DNA from: Eudromia elegans
Taxonomy: Eukaryota; Chordata; Aves; Tinamiformes; Tinamidae
Direction: 5' to 3'
NCBI GenBank assembly: GCA_003342815.1
Contig: PTEX01000481.1
Coordinates: 142,190-206,189 of the forward strand
Length of the DNA: 64,000 nt
This document shows, piece by piece, positions 37,511 through 48,095 of the stretch. The position numbers were made by a program, and so were the translations under genes. The notes under the pieces are model-generated. The model ran no database searches and was not told the DNA's origin. It saw nothing but the letters and a program-made list of their open reading frames with translations. Positions within the stretch are counted from its first letter, which is position 1. Every line of letters begins with the position of its first letter.

Positions 37511-38600
37511 TCATAGAATCATAGAATCATAGAATGCTTAAGGTTGGAAGGGACCTCCAGAGGTCATCTAGTCCAACCCCCCGGACACGCAGGGTCTCCT
37601 AGAGCATGTGGCACAGGGTGGTATCCAAGTGGGTTTTGAAGATCTCCAGAGAAGGAGACTCCACCACCTCTCTGGGCAGCCTGTTCCAGTGCTCTGTCAC
37701 TCTCACTGTTAAAAACTTATTTCTCGAGTTCCTGTGGAACTTTTGGTGCCTCAATTTGTGGGCGTTTCCTCTAGTTCTATCACTGGCCACCACTGAGAAG
37801 AGGCCGGACCCATTCTCCTCACTCCCTCNCTTAAGGTATTCATATACATTAATCAGGTCCCCTCTCAGTCTTTTCTCCAGGCTGAAGAGGCCCAGCTCTC
37901 TCAGCCTTTGCTCATAGGGCAGATGTTCCAGGCCCCTAATCATCTTNNTNGCNCTGCGNTGGACTCTCTCNAGCAGCTCCACGTCCCTCCTGCACTGGGG
38001 AGCCCAGAACTGCACGCAGTACTCGAGGTGCGGCCTCACCAGGGCTGAGTAGAGGGGCAGAATCACCTCCCTCGACCTGCTGGAGATGCTCTGCTTAATG
38101 CACCCCAGGGTCTCATTGGCCTTCTTGGCCACGAGGGCACACTGCTGCCTCATGGTCAACTTGTTGTCCACCATGATGCCCAGGTCCCTCTCTGCGTGGC
38201 TGCTCTCCAGAAGGTCGGTCCCCAGCCTGTAGGCATGTCTAGGGTTATTCCTCCCCAGGTGCAGGACCCTACACTTGCCCTTGTTGAACTTCATGAGGTT
38301 ACTCGCCGTCCAGTTGTCCAGTCTGTCCAGGTACCTCTTGATGGCAGCGCGGCCCTCAGGGCTATCAACTACTCCTCTCAGTTTTGTATCATCAGCAAAC
38401 TTGCTGAGGGAGCACTCCATCCCTTCATCCAGGTCGTTAATGAATAAATTGAACAGGACCGGACCAAGGACTGACCCCTGGGGGACACCATTAACCACAG
38501 GCCACCAGCTGGACTCGGCACCACCGATTACCACTCTCTGGGCCCTGTCATTCAGCCAGTTCCTAATCCACCTCACTGTTGCCTCCAGTTTCTCTGTGTG
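37511..38600 (-). mobile_element. CR1 LINE with partial reverse transcriptase frame
   Basis: This is the longest and best preserved CR1 of the window, on the - strand. Its 3' end lies at 37511, where a triple ATAGAATC repeat is seen. The - strand frame from 38576 to 37599 is open for 325 codons and holds the C-terminal half of the reverse transcriptase. It shows [25 protein letters not shown] motif B, the catalytic FADD motif, and the conserved tail [11 protein letters not shown]. The 5' two thirds of the element are missing, so it cannot move on its own. Undetermined bases lie near 37948-37971. Confidence 0.93.
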
Positions 38601-39600
38601 CCTTTCAGTGGACCCTGTGGCCCTGTGTTTGTTTTGTGGTTTGCCGCAAGCTTCTCTGCTTACCTTTCTCCTCCATCCCAGAGTTTTCTGGGTGCTTCTT
38701 GGTGTGCCCCAAGACCCTCCCCTTGCCTTTTGCTGATAAATATGTTTGATCTATAATTGCAATACCCTGACAGCCCCGTCTGTTGCTGATGGCAGTTCCC
38801 TGTCTGGGTTCCTGATGGGCTGCACCTGTGGGTGCTGGGGCTGAGACTAGTCCCAGGCTGAGCCAGGGGGCTGAAGGCTGTGTCAGAGGCTGTGCCTGTG
38901 TTCTGGTTGCAGTTAGGAGAAGCTTTTGCTGGGACTGGTCTGCAACACTGCAGCTGCTCCTCAGCACTACCCACTGCACCCACATGGCAGCTAAGCGGGG
39001 CTGCAGACCCCTGCTGCAGACTAGGGAGACCCTGGATGAGCCAGAGGTCCCAGCAAACAGCACAATGGCAGAACCAGAGGTGAAGGGGGAGCGCCTTCAT
39101 AACGTGGAGGATGTAGTGAAAGGTCCATCCTGCCTCTGGGACACAGGGACAAGCAGGAAGGGAACAGGTGCACCTTGCAGTGAGGAGGCATCAGAGACTT
39201 GGGAATCCTGGGGTTACTCCTGTGGGGCTTCACCTGCATAGCTACAGCAACAGGTCTAGCAAAATGCTACTAAGGCAAGGAAGAGACTGAGCATGTAGAA
39301 ACAGGAGGAAGAGTTGAGAGCTGAGGCTGTTCAACCTGGAGAAGGAGAGGCCAACAGGGGGAAAGAAAGGACAGGCAGATAGGAATGAATGAAGAGAGGA
39401 AAGCAAGAAAAGAGTGAGCACAGAAAGGAAGAGAAAGCAAATGAGAGAAAAAAAAAGCAAATTTAAAAAGAAGGGCCCTTCACATAGACCGGCAAAGCTC
39501 ATGCACGCTGCCTTCCGCCAAGGATCGCTGCCCTCGCGCTCTGCGTGCCGGGGAACCGCGGGAACGTTACAGCCGCGGGCTAACAAGCCCCAAAGTGCCG
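38601..39600. other. No gene resolved; mixed GC sequence
   Basis: Open frames of 130-150 codons occur on both strands at about 38600-39240, but they overlap each other and match nothing I know. Around 39320-39360 there is a short CR1-like scrap (GCTGTTCAACCTGGAGAAGG), followed by an A/G-rich tract to about 39475. Confidence 0.5.
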
Positions 39601-39608
39601 CTTCCCCG

Positions 39609-39890
39609 GCATGCCGGGAGCTGCAGTCCTCCCGTACTAGGCTTCCGGGCGGACATGTTATTTTGCGCAGCATGCCGGAAGCAGAAGTCTTCCGGTACTG
39701 GACTTCCGGGCAGATATACCATCCTGCGCGCAGCATGCCGGGAACAGAGGTCTTCCGGCTCTGGACTTCCGGGCGGATATCCCATCCTGTGCAGCATGCC
39801 GGGAGCGGAAGTTTTTCATCAAAGTTCTCCGGGTGGCCATGTTGTAGTCAGCAGGGCATGCAGGGAGCTGTAGTCTTCCTCTCCCGAGTT
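39609..39890 (+). repeat. Five-unit, 62-bp tandem array of GCATGC-cored promoter elements
   Basis: GCATGC starts at 39609, 39670, 39733, 39794 and 39856, giving spacings of 61, 63, 61 and 62. Each unit has GCATGCCGGGAGCNGNAGTC-like sequence; the last copy, GCATGCAGGGAGCTGTAGTC, matches the ZNF143/THAP11 composite site read on the other strand. The first three units also carry ACTTCCGGGC or GCTTCCGGGC, ETS-type sites. The array sits 450-720 bp upstream of the CpG-island start codon at 40331. Confidence 0.8.
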
Positions 39891-40079
39891 CCGGGAGACC
39901 TTGCGGTGCCTTTCGAGGCACCAGCTGTATTTGAAGAAGCTGCCCCCCTAGTTGGAAACAAAGACAATCCCGTGGGATTCGGGGAAGGTTTTAAAGGGGT
40001 TTTAAAGCAATCCGGCCCGGCCCTGGCCGCCTTTGCCTTCACGCGGCGACCAGGCTCCAGCGACCCAGAGATAGCGGCT

Positions 40080-40330
40080 CCGCGCATGCGCTCTGTGCCC
40101 TCCCTGCTACCCGCGTGCGCCAGACGCAGTCCCGCCCCGCTGGGCGGGCGCATGCGTACTGCTCTGCCCCAGTCACTGCTGCCCCCTGCTGGGCACAGGG
40201 CGGCGCTGCAGCCACGGCCGCCTACGGCAGTGGCTCCCGGTTGGGGTTCGCACTGCTCGCGGTCTGCGCCTGCGCGGTCCGGAGAGCGACCGGGTGGCGC
40301 TGGGGTGGGGCGCTGCGCGCGTTGGCGGCG
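40080..40330 (+). promoter_or_regulatory. CpG-island promoter with NRF1-type sites
   Basis: The sequence is GC-rich with dense CpG. GCGCATGCGC at 40082-40091 and GCGCATGCGT at 40148-40157 match the NRF1 consensus, and TGCGCCTGCGCG near 40265 is a weaker match. There is no TATA box. An ATG followed by an open exon and a good donor begins at 40331, so the promoter very likely drives a + strand gene. Confidence 0.7.
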
Positions 40331-40378
40331 ATGGCGCAGGCGCAGGGAGGGAACAGGAGGCTGCGGAGCCCCGGCGAG
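40331..40378 (+). CDS. Candidate first coding exon of an unidentified gene
   Basis: The ATG opens a 16-codon frame, MAQAQGGNRRLRSPGE, ending in phase 0 at GGCGAG|GTGAGG, a strong donor. It lies in the CpG island just downstream of NRF1-type sites, as expected for a housekeeping-type gene. I do not recognise the peptide and could not find a partner exon of matching phase downstream. The gene could continue beyond the repeats of the 47-58 kb region, or the transcript could be non-coding. Confidence 0.45.
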
Positions 40379-42008
40379 GTGAGGGCAGCTATTGGGGTGT
40401 GTGCGTCGGGCTGTGTCCCTCCTGCTGGCGCCGTTGCTGTGTGGAGCTAGCGCCGGCGGGGCGAGGGCAGCGCGGGGCCGGAAGTGCCTGGGGCCGGCTC
40501 CGGCAGAGTCGAGCTGCCCTTTCCGTGGGGGTTCGAGGGCTCCTCAGCAGTGCGGGTCAAGTCATGTCCTCAGTCCTGCAGCCGCAGCTGGAGGAGTGGG
40601 AGGTGGGCGGCCAGTCCTGAGTGGGGCTGATGGGCAGCACCACTCCTGGGGTGGCAGTGGGACCGGGAGCGCTGCTGAGTGGCATGGGGAAGGGTCGAAC
40701 CTGCAGCCAGAGGGGCCATTGCCAATAGGAAGCAGGGGCCCTTAATGCCACCCCAGGGTCTTTCCTTGAGCTCCTGGCGAGGAGGCGGTTGTGCGACAGC
40801 TGCGGCTGAGCACGCAGAGCCCTCCATGCGTCTCCTCTGCAGTAGCCCCGCTGGGCAGTGGCTGCTTGAACCCCTCTGCGCACTGAGCCTCATAGCACCT
40901 GCTACTGCCTGCACAGCTGCCCCCAAGAGCACATGGGTTTTATTAAGGACAGCACAGGGATTTGTACAAGATGTCCTGGTGCCTGTTGTGTGACTCTGCA
41001 TCTCCTCCTCTGCTCATTGCCACATTAGACAGAATTTCTGACTCTCACTGGTGAAGGGGAAAGGGTGGGTGCACAGGTGCCACGCAGATTTTTCTCTCTC
41101 CTGAGCTGGGTGTCATGACGCTCTGTGTGTGTGGAATGCGGCTGATGGGGGATAAACATGCTATGTGTGGTGCTTAGGGAGAACCACTAGCTAAAATGCT
41201 AGGCTAAAGAAAAGAGAAGGCTTCAAAAAGTCTTAGGGAGCACCGAGGTGCCATGGGGAGCCCCAGGGCGGCCATGGGAAGCAGCAGAGCTTCTAGGTAC
41301 CTCCTCAGAGCAGGAGAAATGTCTTGCTGCAGCCCCAGGGCGGTGGGAACTATTAACGTCCTCCTTTAATTCCCAAAAGTGTTGTGAAAGTAGAAGGGAC
41401 TAGAGAGGCTGCCCATCAGGTTCTGAACTTTACGTAAGGTTTAGACAATCAACAGTGCCCTCTTAATACAGGAACAAGTACTAGATGGAAGTGTCTTTGA
41501 GTAACATGTGAGAAGTGATTGCATCAGACAATCTGACATCCTTGGAGAAATGGTCCAAAACCATGCTGCCCTCCCAGCATCACCACTACTTCTGGCTTGT
41601 TTTGCGGGCTGATGCAGTAAGCTACATCCTCTTGAAATGAAGCAATGTGGCTTGCTGATCCAGGTGCTGCTTCTGCTCCTTGCCTGTGAGGCCACATCTA
41701 AGTGCAGTGCAGGAGAAATACAGGAGCTGCCTGGAACGGGTTCTAGGCCTGACACAGAGTTGAGTACTGTGATTCTTGTATAGACTTAAAAATGGACAAA
41801 AGGGTCTATGAGTTAAGTGCCTGTCTGCAAGGGTTTAGAAAGGGTGCTGAGCAGTGTCCTCAGCGCTGGGGTAGACCAGAACTGAGGTGCTGTGGGCGAT
41901 GGTTGAGGTCGCTGTGAGAGGATGTGGCTGATTGTGTGATGGCCAAAACTGGCTGCAGGTCAGCAATCCTACTCTGTGCTGCTGGATGCAGAACTGCTCA
42001 TGGAAACA
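40379..42008. other. Presumed first intron of the 40.3 kb transcript; no features
   Basis: GC content falls gradually away from the CpG island. Open frames at 40570-41000 and 41441-41755 are on mixed strands and resemble nothing known. No repeat family was recognised. Confidence 0.45.
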
Positions 42009-42154
42009 GTAGTGAAGGCCTTTTAAGTTTGGATCTCGTTCAGTGTTCTTTAAGTGTTTCGTTTAGTAGGTCAGGATACTAGTTTGAAAGAAAAAATACC
42101 AACGCTTCCTGTTGCAAAGCTGACACAAGCTGCAGTGTTTAAACAGCAATATTA
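42009..42154 (+). repeat. Duplicated segment, copy A (left part)
   Basis: This stretch shares a line of similarity with 43868-44055, including TTTGGATCTCGTTCAG, TTCTTTAAGTGTTTCGTT and TTTGAAAGAAAAAATACCA. Copy A is split by the CR1 at 42155-43010 and resumes after it at 43011-43060 (TTAAGGGTGTTTGTTGGTAA). Confidence 0.8.
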
Positions 42155-43010
42155 GACTCATAGAATGCTTAAGGTTGGAAGGGACCTCCAGAGGTCATCT
42201 AGTCCAACCCCCCTGCACACGCAGGGTCCCCTAGAGCATGTGGCACAGGGTGGTGTCCAAGTGGGTTTTGAAGATCTCCAGAGAAGGAGACTCCACCATC
42301 CCTCAGGGCAACCTGTTCCAGTGCTCTGTCACCCTCAGTGTTAAGAAATTCTTTCTCAAGTTCCTGCGGAACTTTTGGTGCCTCAATTTGTGGCCAATTT
42401 CTCTAGTCCTATTGCTGGCCACCACTGAGAAGAGGCTGACCCCATCCTCCTCGCTCACTGCCTTGAGGTACTTATACACACTGATGAGGTCCGCTCTCAG
42501 TCTTCTCTTCTCCAGGCTGAAGAGGCCCAGCTCTCTCAGCCTTTGCCTGTAGGGCAGATGTTCCAGACCCTTAAACATCTTCGTAGCGCTGCGCTGGACT
42601 CTCTCCAGCAGCTCTGCATCCCTCTTGCACTGGGGAGCCCAGAACTGCACGCAGTACTCGAGGTGCGGCCTCACAAGGGCTGAGTAGAGGGACAGAATCA
42701 CCTCCCTCGACCTGCTGGAGATGCTTTTCTTAATGCACCCCAAGATCCCATTGGCCTTCTTGGCCACAAGGGCACAGTGCTGCCTCATGGCCAACCTGTA
42801 ATCCACCATGATGCCCAGGTCCCTCTCTGCAGAGCTGCTCTCCAGGAGGTCGGTCCCCAGTCTGTACGGGTGTCGGTAGTTATTCCTGCACTTTCCATTG
42901 TTGCACTTCATGAGGTTTCTCATTGCCCAGTTGTCCAGTCTGTCCAGGTCCCTCTAGATAGCAGCGCATCACTCAGGACTATGAGCTGCTCCTCCCAGTT
43001 TCATATCATC
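42155..43010 (-). mobile_element. CR1 LINE fragment splitting duplicated copy A
   Basis: It starts on + with CTCATAGAATGCTTAAGGTT and runs to CTCCTCCCAGTTTCATATCA, so the CR1 is on the - strand. The end of the reverse transcriptase frame is still readable ([16 protein letters not shown]). Because copy B at 43868-44055 lacks it, the insertion came after the duplication or struck only this copy. Confidence 0.92.
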
Positions 43011-43212
43011 ATCATGTTAAGGGTGTTTGTTGGTAATCTTAGTGTTTTTGGTCACTTTTATTATTATTATTTTTTACTGTTTTAGAGATAATGTTTTCTT
43101 TGGCTTTGCTTTGTGTTCCCAACATCTAAAGTAGGCTCCACTTCAGTGAATGTAGCAAAATAATTTTGGAGACATATATAGCTGTCCTTAAAAGTTCTTA
43201 TTATGTACTAGG

Positions 43213-43775
43213 TGTTATAAGTTGAGAGAGGAAAACTCAATTGCCAACGTGAGTTTTAATAATATTTATTAATTTAGTAAGCGGTCAAGCAAGTCAAGCA
43301 GCGCTGGGCAGCCNGGGACTCTCTGCTCTGCCAACGGCGCACACCAGTCCCTCTTTGGTGAGTCCTTTTATATGCTCCCGTATCTGGGTTGATGTGGATT
43401 TCTAGAACTTCCCGAGGCCAGATGTGCGTCTGTGCCAGCTGTTGCTGGGGGGAGGGGGGGTGTGTTATAGTCTTCCTCTGCGTTGGTTTTGAGGAGCCCC
43501 TCCATCCATATTCATTGCGTTCCATCTTTACAAGGTAGGATTCACAAATGGTTTGCGAGATAACGAAGGCAGTCCTCATCCTCACAAGGTGGGCTTGTCT
43601 TCATGAAAAGCAAGCTGATGGTTTGCAAAATAACGAAGGCAGTTGCTGCAGATGTGGACTATCTGCTGCTGACAAAAAGGTGGGGGGGATAAGCCTGTGC
43701 CAGTCCCTGCAAACCTGGCAGTCTCAGCTATACGGCGCAAATTTGATTAACAAACAACAACTGGGTTCTATTACA
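43213..43775 (-). mobile_element. Solo LTR of an endogenous retrovirus, 563 bp
   Basis: The element begins TGTTATAAG and ends CTATTACA on +, so both ends are TG...CA. It is flanked by a perfect 5-bp direct repeat, CTAGG (43208-43212 and 43776-43780). On the - strand it has a TATA box (CATATAAAAGG near 43370) and, about 100 bp further on, a polyadenylation signal AATAAA near 43265, in the right order for an LTR. No internal retroviral sequence is present, so this is the product of LTR-LTR recombination. The 5-bp duplication fits several avian ERV groups, ERVL-like among them. Confidence 0.85.
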
Positions 43776-43867
43776 CTAGGCAAATATGTAAATTTGGGGA
43801 TTTTTTTTTCCCTGTGGCATCACTTTCAATTCTAATTCATCCTATCAATTCTAATTAAGAAAAAGGT

Positions 43868-44055
43868 AGTCAGGGCCTTTCAATTTTGGATCTCGTTCAG
43901 GGTTCTTTAAGTGTTTCGTTCAGTAGGTCTGAGTTACAAGTTTGAAAGAAAAAAATACCAGTGCTTCCTCTTGCAAAGCTGGCCGAAGCCATAGTGTTTA
44001 AATAGCAATGTTAAGGGTGTTTGTTAGTAATGTTTGTGCCTTGAGTCACTTTGTT
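43868..44055 (+). repeat. Duplicated segment, copy B (intact)
   Basis: This is the partner of 42009-42154 plus 43011-43060. It runs without interruption from AGGGCCTTTCAATTTTGGAT through AAGTGTTTCGTTCAGTAGGT to GGTGTTTGTTAGTAATG. The two copies are separated by the CR1 and the solo LTR and have diverged by substitutions and small indels. Confidence 0.8.
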
Positions 44056-44257
44056 TTTCCTTGAGAGAGGTCCTCTAACCACCAGTAAATTGTGCTGGTA
44101 GGATCCATCCAGGAGATTTCCTAGAGAAAGGATGAGGGAAGACTCCCTTGGGAATGGGAGGAATGTGCCGTTGCAGCGTGCAAAGTGCCAGAAAGCAGCT
44201 GGGTATTTCACTAGTGGCATTTTCATGTTTGTGTGGCCCAATTTGAGTTGCTTCTAG

Positions 44258-44335
44258 CGATGCCAAAAGAAGTGGTGCCGGTGGAGCGCCGTGGGCTCAG
44301 TAGGAATGGTGCAAGCAAAGACAAGGAGAGAGCAG
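44258..44335 (+). CDS. Candidate internal exon, unidentified
   Basis: TTGCTTCTAG|CG is followed by an open 25-codon frame, MPKEVVPVERRGLSRNGASK then DKERA, ending at AGCAG|GTGAAA. Base composition is balanced and the peptide is charged, as in real exons, but one exon is weak evidence. Its entry phase (one base carried in) does not fit the phase-0 exit of the exon at 40378, so the two cannot be joined directly. I do not recognise the peptide. Confidence 0.3.
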
Positions 44336-46999
44336 GTGAAAGGCAGGCCTGGCTTGCTGGGAGGTCAGGCCCCAAGTCGCGGGGAGGTGGTTCTTCCTGA
44401 GAGGTAGGAGCTCACTTTAGAGAGGGCCCAAAAATTGACCGTGTTAGTTTTGGAGAATTTCTGGGTGAAAGCCGTTCCTCTTTTCTTGTTAAGAGAGGGC
44501 CTAAAATGGATACGTGCTTTGGGTAGAGTTCCTGTTAGTGTAATATGCGCAGAGGGAGGGAGGGAGACGACGGGGTGGGGAGGGAACCTTATTTTTGCGT
44601 GCTTAGCCAAGGTGTCCAGGCTCGGGGAATTGTGCGTGCGCTGGCGAACTCAGCTCAACACCGAATGCCCAGCGGGCACTGCAGCATTGCCAGCAGACTG
44701 GAGTTAACGCTGCGCTTTGCAGCTGGGAGAGGCCTGTTTCGAAGTAGGGGGAGTGAGCAGAGTGGGCAGAGCAGGGTGTGTGAGCGGTGGCCGCTTGTGG
44801 TTCAAGGATTGTGGGTGGCCGCTTGTGGTTATGGAGCTGTCCCTGCTGCTTCTCGGCGCGGATGCGCTCTTGCCTTTTCTCTTTGAGTTGGGGGTTCTAA
44901 AGTGCATGTTTTCAGTGGAGCAGGTGGTTTGGTGCTAGAGAACTGAGGATGTCTCTGCAGGCCTGCCTCTTGTAAGCATCACGGGTTCTGGCTTTTTAGA
45001 ATTTGTCTATGTGCTTTCATTTAGTGCTCATCCTTTTTGCAAGAGCCTCTGGTTTGACCATTAATTTCCCCTAGAATAGGGTCTCAGTGGTTGTATACTC
45101 CTGTTCTCAGCAGTGTATCCCTCTCTTTTATTAGATGAGACAGAGAGTCATGCATGTACTCCTTTTATTTTCTTAGAATGAACGCTGCCTACTCTACGAG
45201 CAGATCTCCCTCTACCATCTTACCGTCACTTTGTTGTTCTTGCTCTTGCCTGAGCCTGCTGTGGGTGAAAAGGAGAGTATGAGAGGATGTGCCTAGTAGA
45301 AACTTGAGGTTTTCTCTAATGCAGGACTATTCCCTTTTATAAATGGGCAGTCGTGACCTAAGGGACACTGCAGTGTATTCCTTTATTTCCCGGAGAGCCA
45401 GTTCTTGATTGAACTGTATCTTCTCCCATTTTGACGCAGCGGGGTGGAGATCTTAGCGGTTCTCTCCTACCTGTTTGGTTCATCTCTGATGCCCTGCAGC
45501 TCTTGATGGTCTCCTTTCCCCAGCTCTTTCTCTTCTGCAGCCTGGTGTGCTGCAGCTCTTGTCGCTGATTTCTGCGTTGAGAGCAGATGTTTGCTACAAC
45601 ATTGCCAGAATGTGCTTGCCTCCCTTTGTAGCTCCATTTTACGTGCTGCTTACTTAAGAAGTGGTTCTTTAAGAGGACGGAGAGAGAGAGAGAAGACAAG
45701 AGGAAAAAAAGGTAGATGTAGTTACCTGCTGCTGCAGCCAAAGCTTGTCTGTGTCTGGCTGTTTGACTTTGGACCTTTGCGTCTCAGCAGGAGGAGTGTG
45801 TTCTTCTTTGGCTCGCCACATCCCGCAGGCTGAGGGACCCGCTGCTCTTGACTGGCACCTGCACACCGGTCATCATAAAAGTGTTTTTTTTGGTGAGTAG
45901 AAAGATTATCAAGGGCCTTCTCTAAGCAAAAGTATCAAATGAAGGGAAAGTTACCTTGAGAAGAACCTGAACTTCCTGCGTTTTCACAAGACCGTTNTCT
46001 TGCAAAGCCATGGCATGAGAAAGCTCTGCTGTTCTATTACTAGACCTGTAAGTTGCATGTGGAACGAACAAACAAGATCGTGCCTGCATCAGTGACCCCT
46101 TGGTCCTGCGTTCTTAAGGAAGACCTCAAGCAAAAAGACAACCGTAAGACAAAATTTCTCTTTCCTGGAAATGCTTTTTAACGAAGGAAAAAAGACACAA
46201 ACACAGCAATGCTGGTTTCTGTGCTCTTATTCTACTTGCTCTTTCATCCTTTTGGACCTTCTTCCTCCTTCCCCCTGCCTGTGAGGTGCAGGGTCTGACG
46301 CCTCACCCTCTTCCCTGCTAAGACCTGCTTATCTGCTATAGAAATACTCCCATCCTTGGCTTTTGCTTCCGCAGGAAGCAACACCCTCCAGCTCATCTCT
46401 AAGAAACTGTTCCCAGCAAGCAGCCCAGCATGCTGCTTTTGCTGCGGATCCTGTCCGCAAAAGCTTTCCTCCTTTCTTCTCGGCTGCCGAGTCCATCTAA
46501 GAACTATATTGCCTGGGCTCTGCTCCTCACATGAGAGTTCGGTTCTAATGAAATAATTTTGTCTGAATCAGCAGGCAAATCTCAACTTGTTGTAGAGGCA
46601 AGGGCTGAGTTACAGACTTACTTCTGCAGAACTATGTCTCTATAGGACCCATCTCCAAAGAGCAGTCAGAGAAGCATAATTAGAAAAGAATCCTGAAGAT
46701 ATAGCGAGCACACACATTATCCCTTCTGACTTTGCTCTCCGATGACAATATTCCTTCCCTGCCATCCTCCCCGTTCTCCCCTCAAGCTGGCCCTTCAATT
46801 AAGGTCAATCAAGCAAAAGCCTCACAAGAGCTGGCTGGGGTTTAGCAACTCCCTGTGGCGTGCCGTGGGATTAATATTAAAAGCAACAAGAAAAGCCCAC
46901 CTGCCTGTCTTTGTCCATGAGTTTAGAGAGCCCCAATATCTAAGCATTCCCAGGGGATTTAACATCGCTTACAAAATGTTGTGTTTCTGCTGTTTTCCT
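44336..46999. other. No gene resolved; unique-looking sequence with a moderately GC-rich start
   Basis: The part at 44350-44950 is moderately GC-rich with open frames on both strands. The rest is of ordinary composition. A purine-rich (GAGA) tract lies near 45675. The segment at 45854-45883 (GGCACCTGCACACCGGTC then TAAAAGTG) recurs at 51298-51327. Confidence 0.45.
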
Positions 47000-48095
47000 A
47001 TTTGAGACATATGAAGAGTCCATCTCTTCGTCTCTCTTGGGCGATCCAGGGAGTTCCTTTGTGGCTTTGTGCTGAACCTCCCCGTCGTCAAGTGTTGGAC
47101 AATTCCAACCATTTCTGCTATTGTATTTCACAGGCCTTTTAAACTTCTGCATTTGCTCTGCTTTCTTGTTTAGTTGGTCTGCATGTTACGTCGGTTCGTC
47201 TCTTTTTTTCAGTCCATTGAGTTTCTTTGTGGCTTTGTTCTGAAACTTCCTATTGTCGATGTTGGAAAATTCCAACCATTTCTGCTATTGTATTTCACAG
47301 GCNTTTTAAACTTCTGCATTTGCTCTGCTTTCTTGTTTTATTGGTCTGCATGTTCCGTTGGTGTGTCTCTTTTTTCAGTGCAATGAGCTTCTTTGTGGCT
47401 TTGTGCTGCAACTTCCTGTTCTCGATGTTGGTCAATTCCAACCATTTCTGCTATTGTATTTCACAGGTTTTTTAAACTTCTGCATTTGCTCTGCTTTCCT
47501 GGTTAGTTGGTCNNNNNNNNNNNNNNNNNNNNNNNNNNNNNNNNNNNNNNNNNNNNNNNNNNNNNNNNNNNNNNNNNNNNNNNNNNNNNNNNNNNNNNNN
47601 NNNNNNNNNNNNNNNNNNNNNNNNNNNNNNNNNNNNNNNNNNNNNNNNNNNNNNNNNNNNNNNNNNNNNNNNNNNNNNNNNNNNNNNNNNNNGTTCTCGA
47701 TGTTGGTCAATTCCAACCATTTCTGCTATTGTATTTCACAGGTTTTTTAAACTTCTGCATTTGCTCTGCTTTCCTGGTTAGTTGGTCTGCATGTTGCGTC
47801 GGTTTGTCCCTTTTTTCAGTCCAATGAGTTTCTTTGTGGCTTTGTGCTGCAACGTCCNGTTCTAGATGTTGGTCAATTCCAAGCATTTCTGCTGCTGTAT
47901 TTCACGGTCTTTTTAAACTTCTGCATTTGCTCTGCTTTCCTGATGAGTGTATCTGAATGTTGCATCAGTTGGTCTCTTGGGTAGTGCAGTGAGTTTCTTT
48001 GTGGCTTTGTGCTGCAACTTCCCGTTCTCGATGTTGGACAATTCCAACTATTTCTGCGATTGTATTTCACAGTCCTTTCCAGCTGATGCATTTCT
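47000..48095 (+). repeat. Tandem repeat with 166-bp period, at least six copies
   Basis: The marker GTGGCTTTGT recurs at about 47061, 47229, 47395, 47836 and 48001, with an inferred start near 47670 after the gap. Spacings are 168, 166, (gap), 166 and 165. Each unit also carries CAATTCCAACCATTTCTGCT, TGTATTTCACAGG and AACTTCTGCATTTGCTCTGC. Open frames across it are a by-product of the repeat. Confidence 0.88.
47513..47692. other. Assembly gap (180 N) inside the 166-bp array
   Basis: All bases are undetermined. The distance between the marker before the gap (47395) and the inferred one after it (47670) is 275 bases, not a multiple of 166, so the gap length is a placeholder and whole repeat units may be missing. 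Confidence 0.95.

Noticed and set aside
37599..38576. An active CR1 reverse transcriptase gene
   Set aside because: The element is 5'-truncated and lacks the endonuclease and the first part of the reverse transcriptase. The frame is a remnant.
38605..39241. Overlapping 130-150-codon frames beyond the 37.5 kb CR1
   Set aside because: They occur on both strands, have no splice-site support and resemble no known family.
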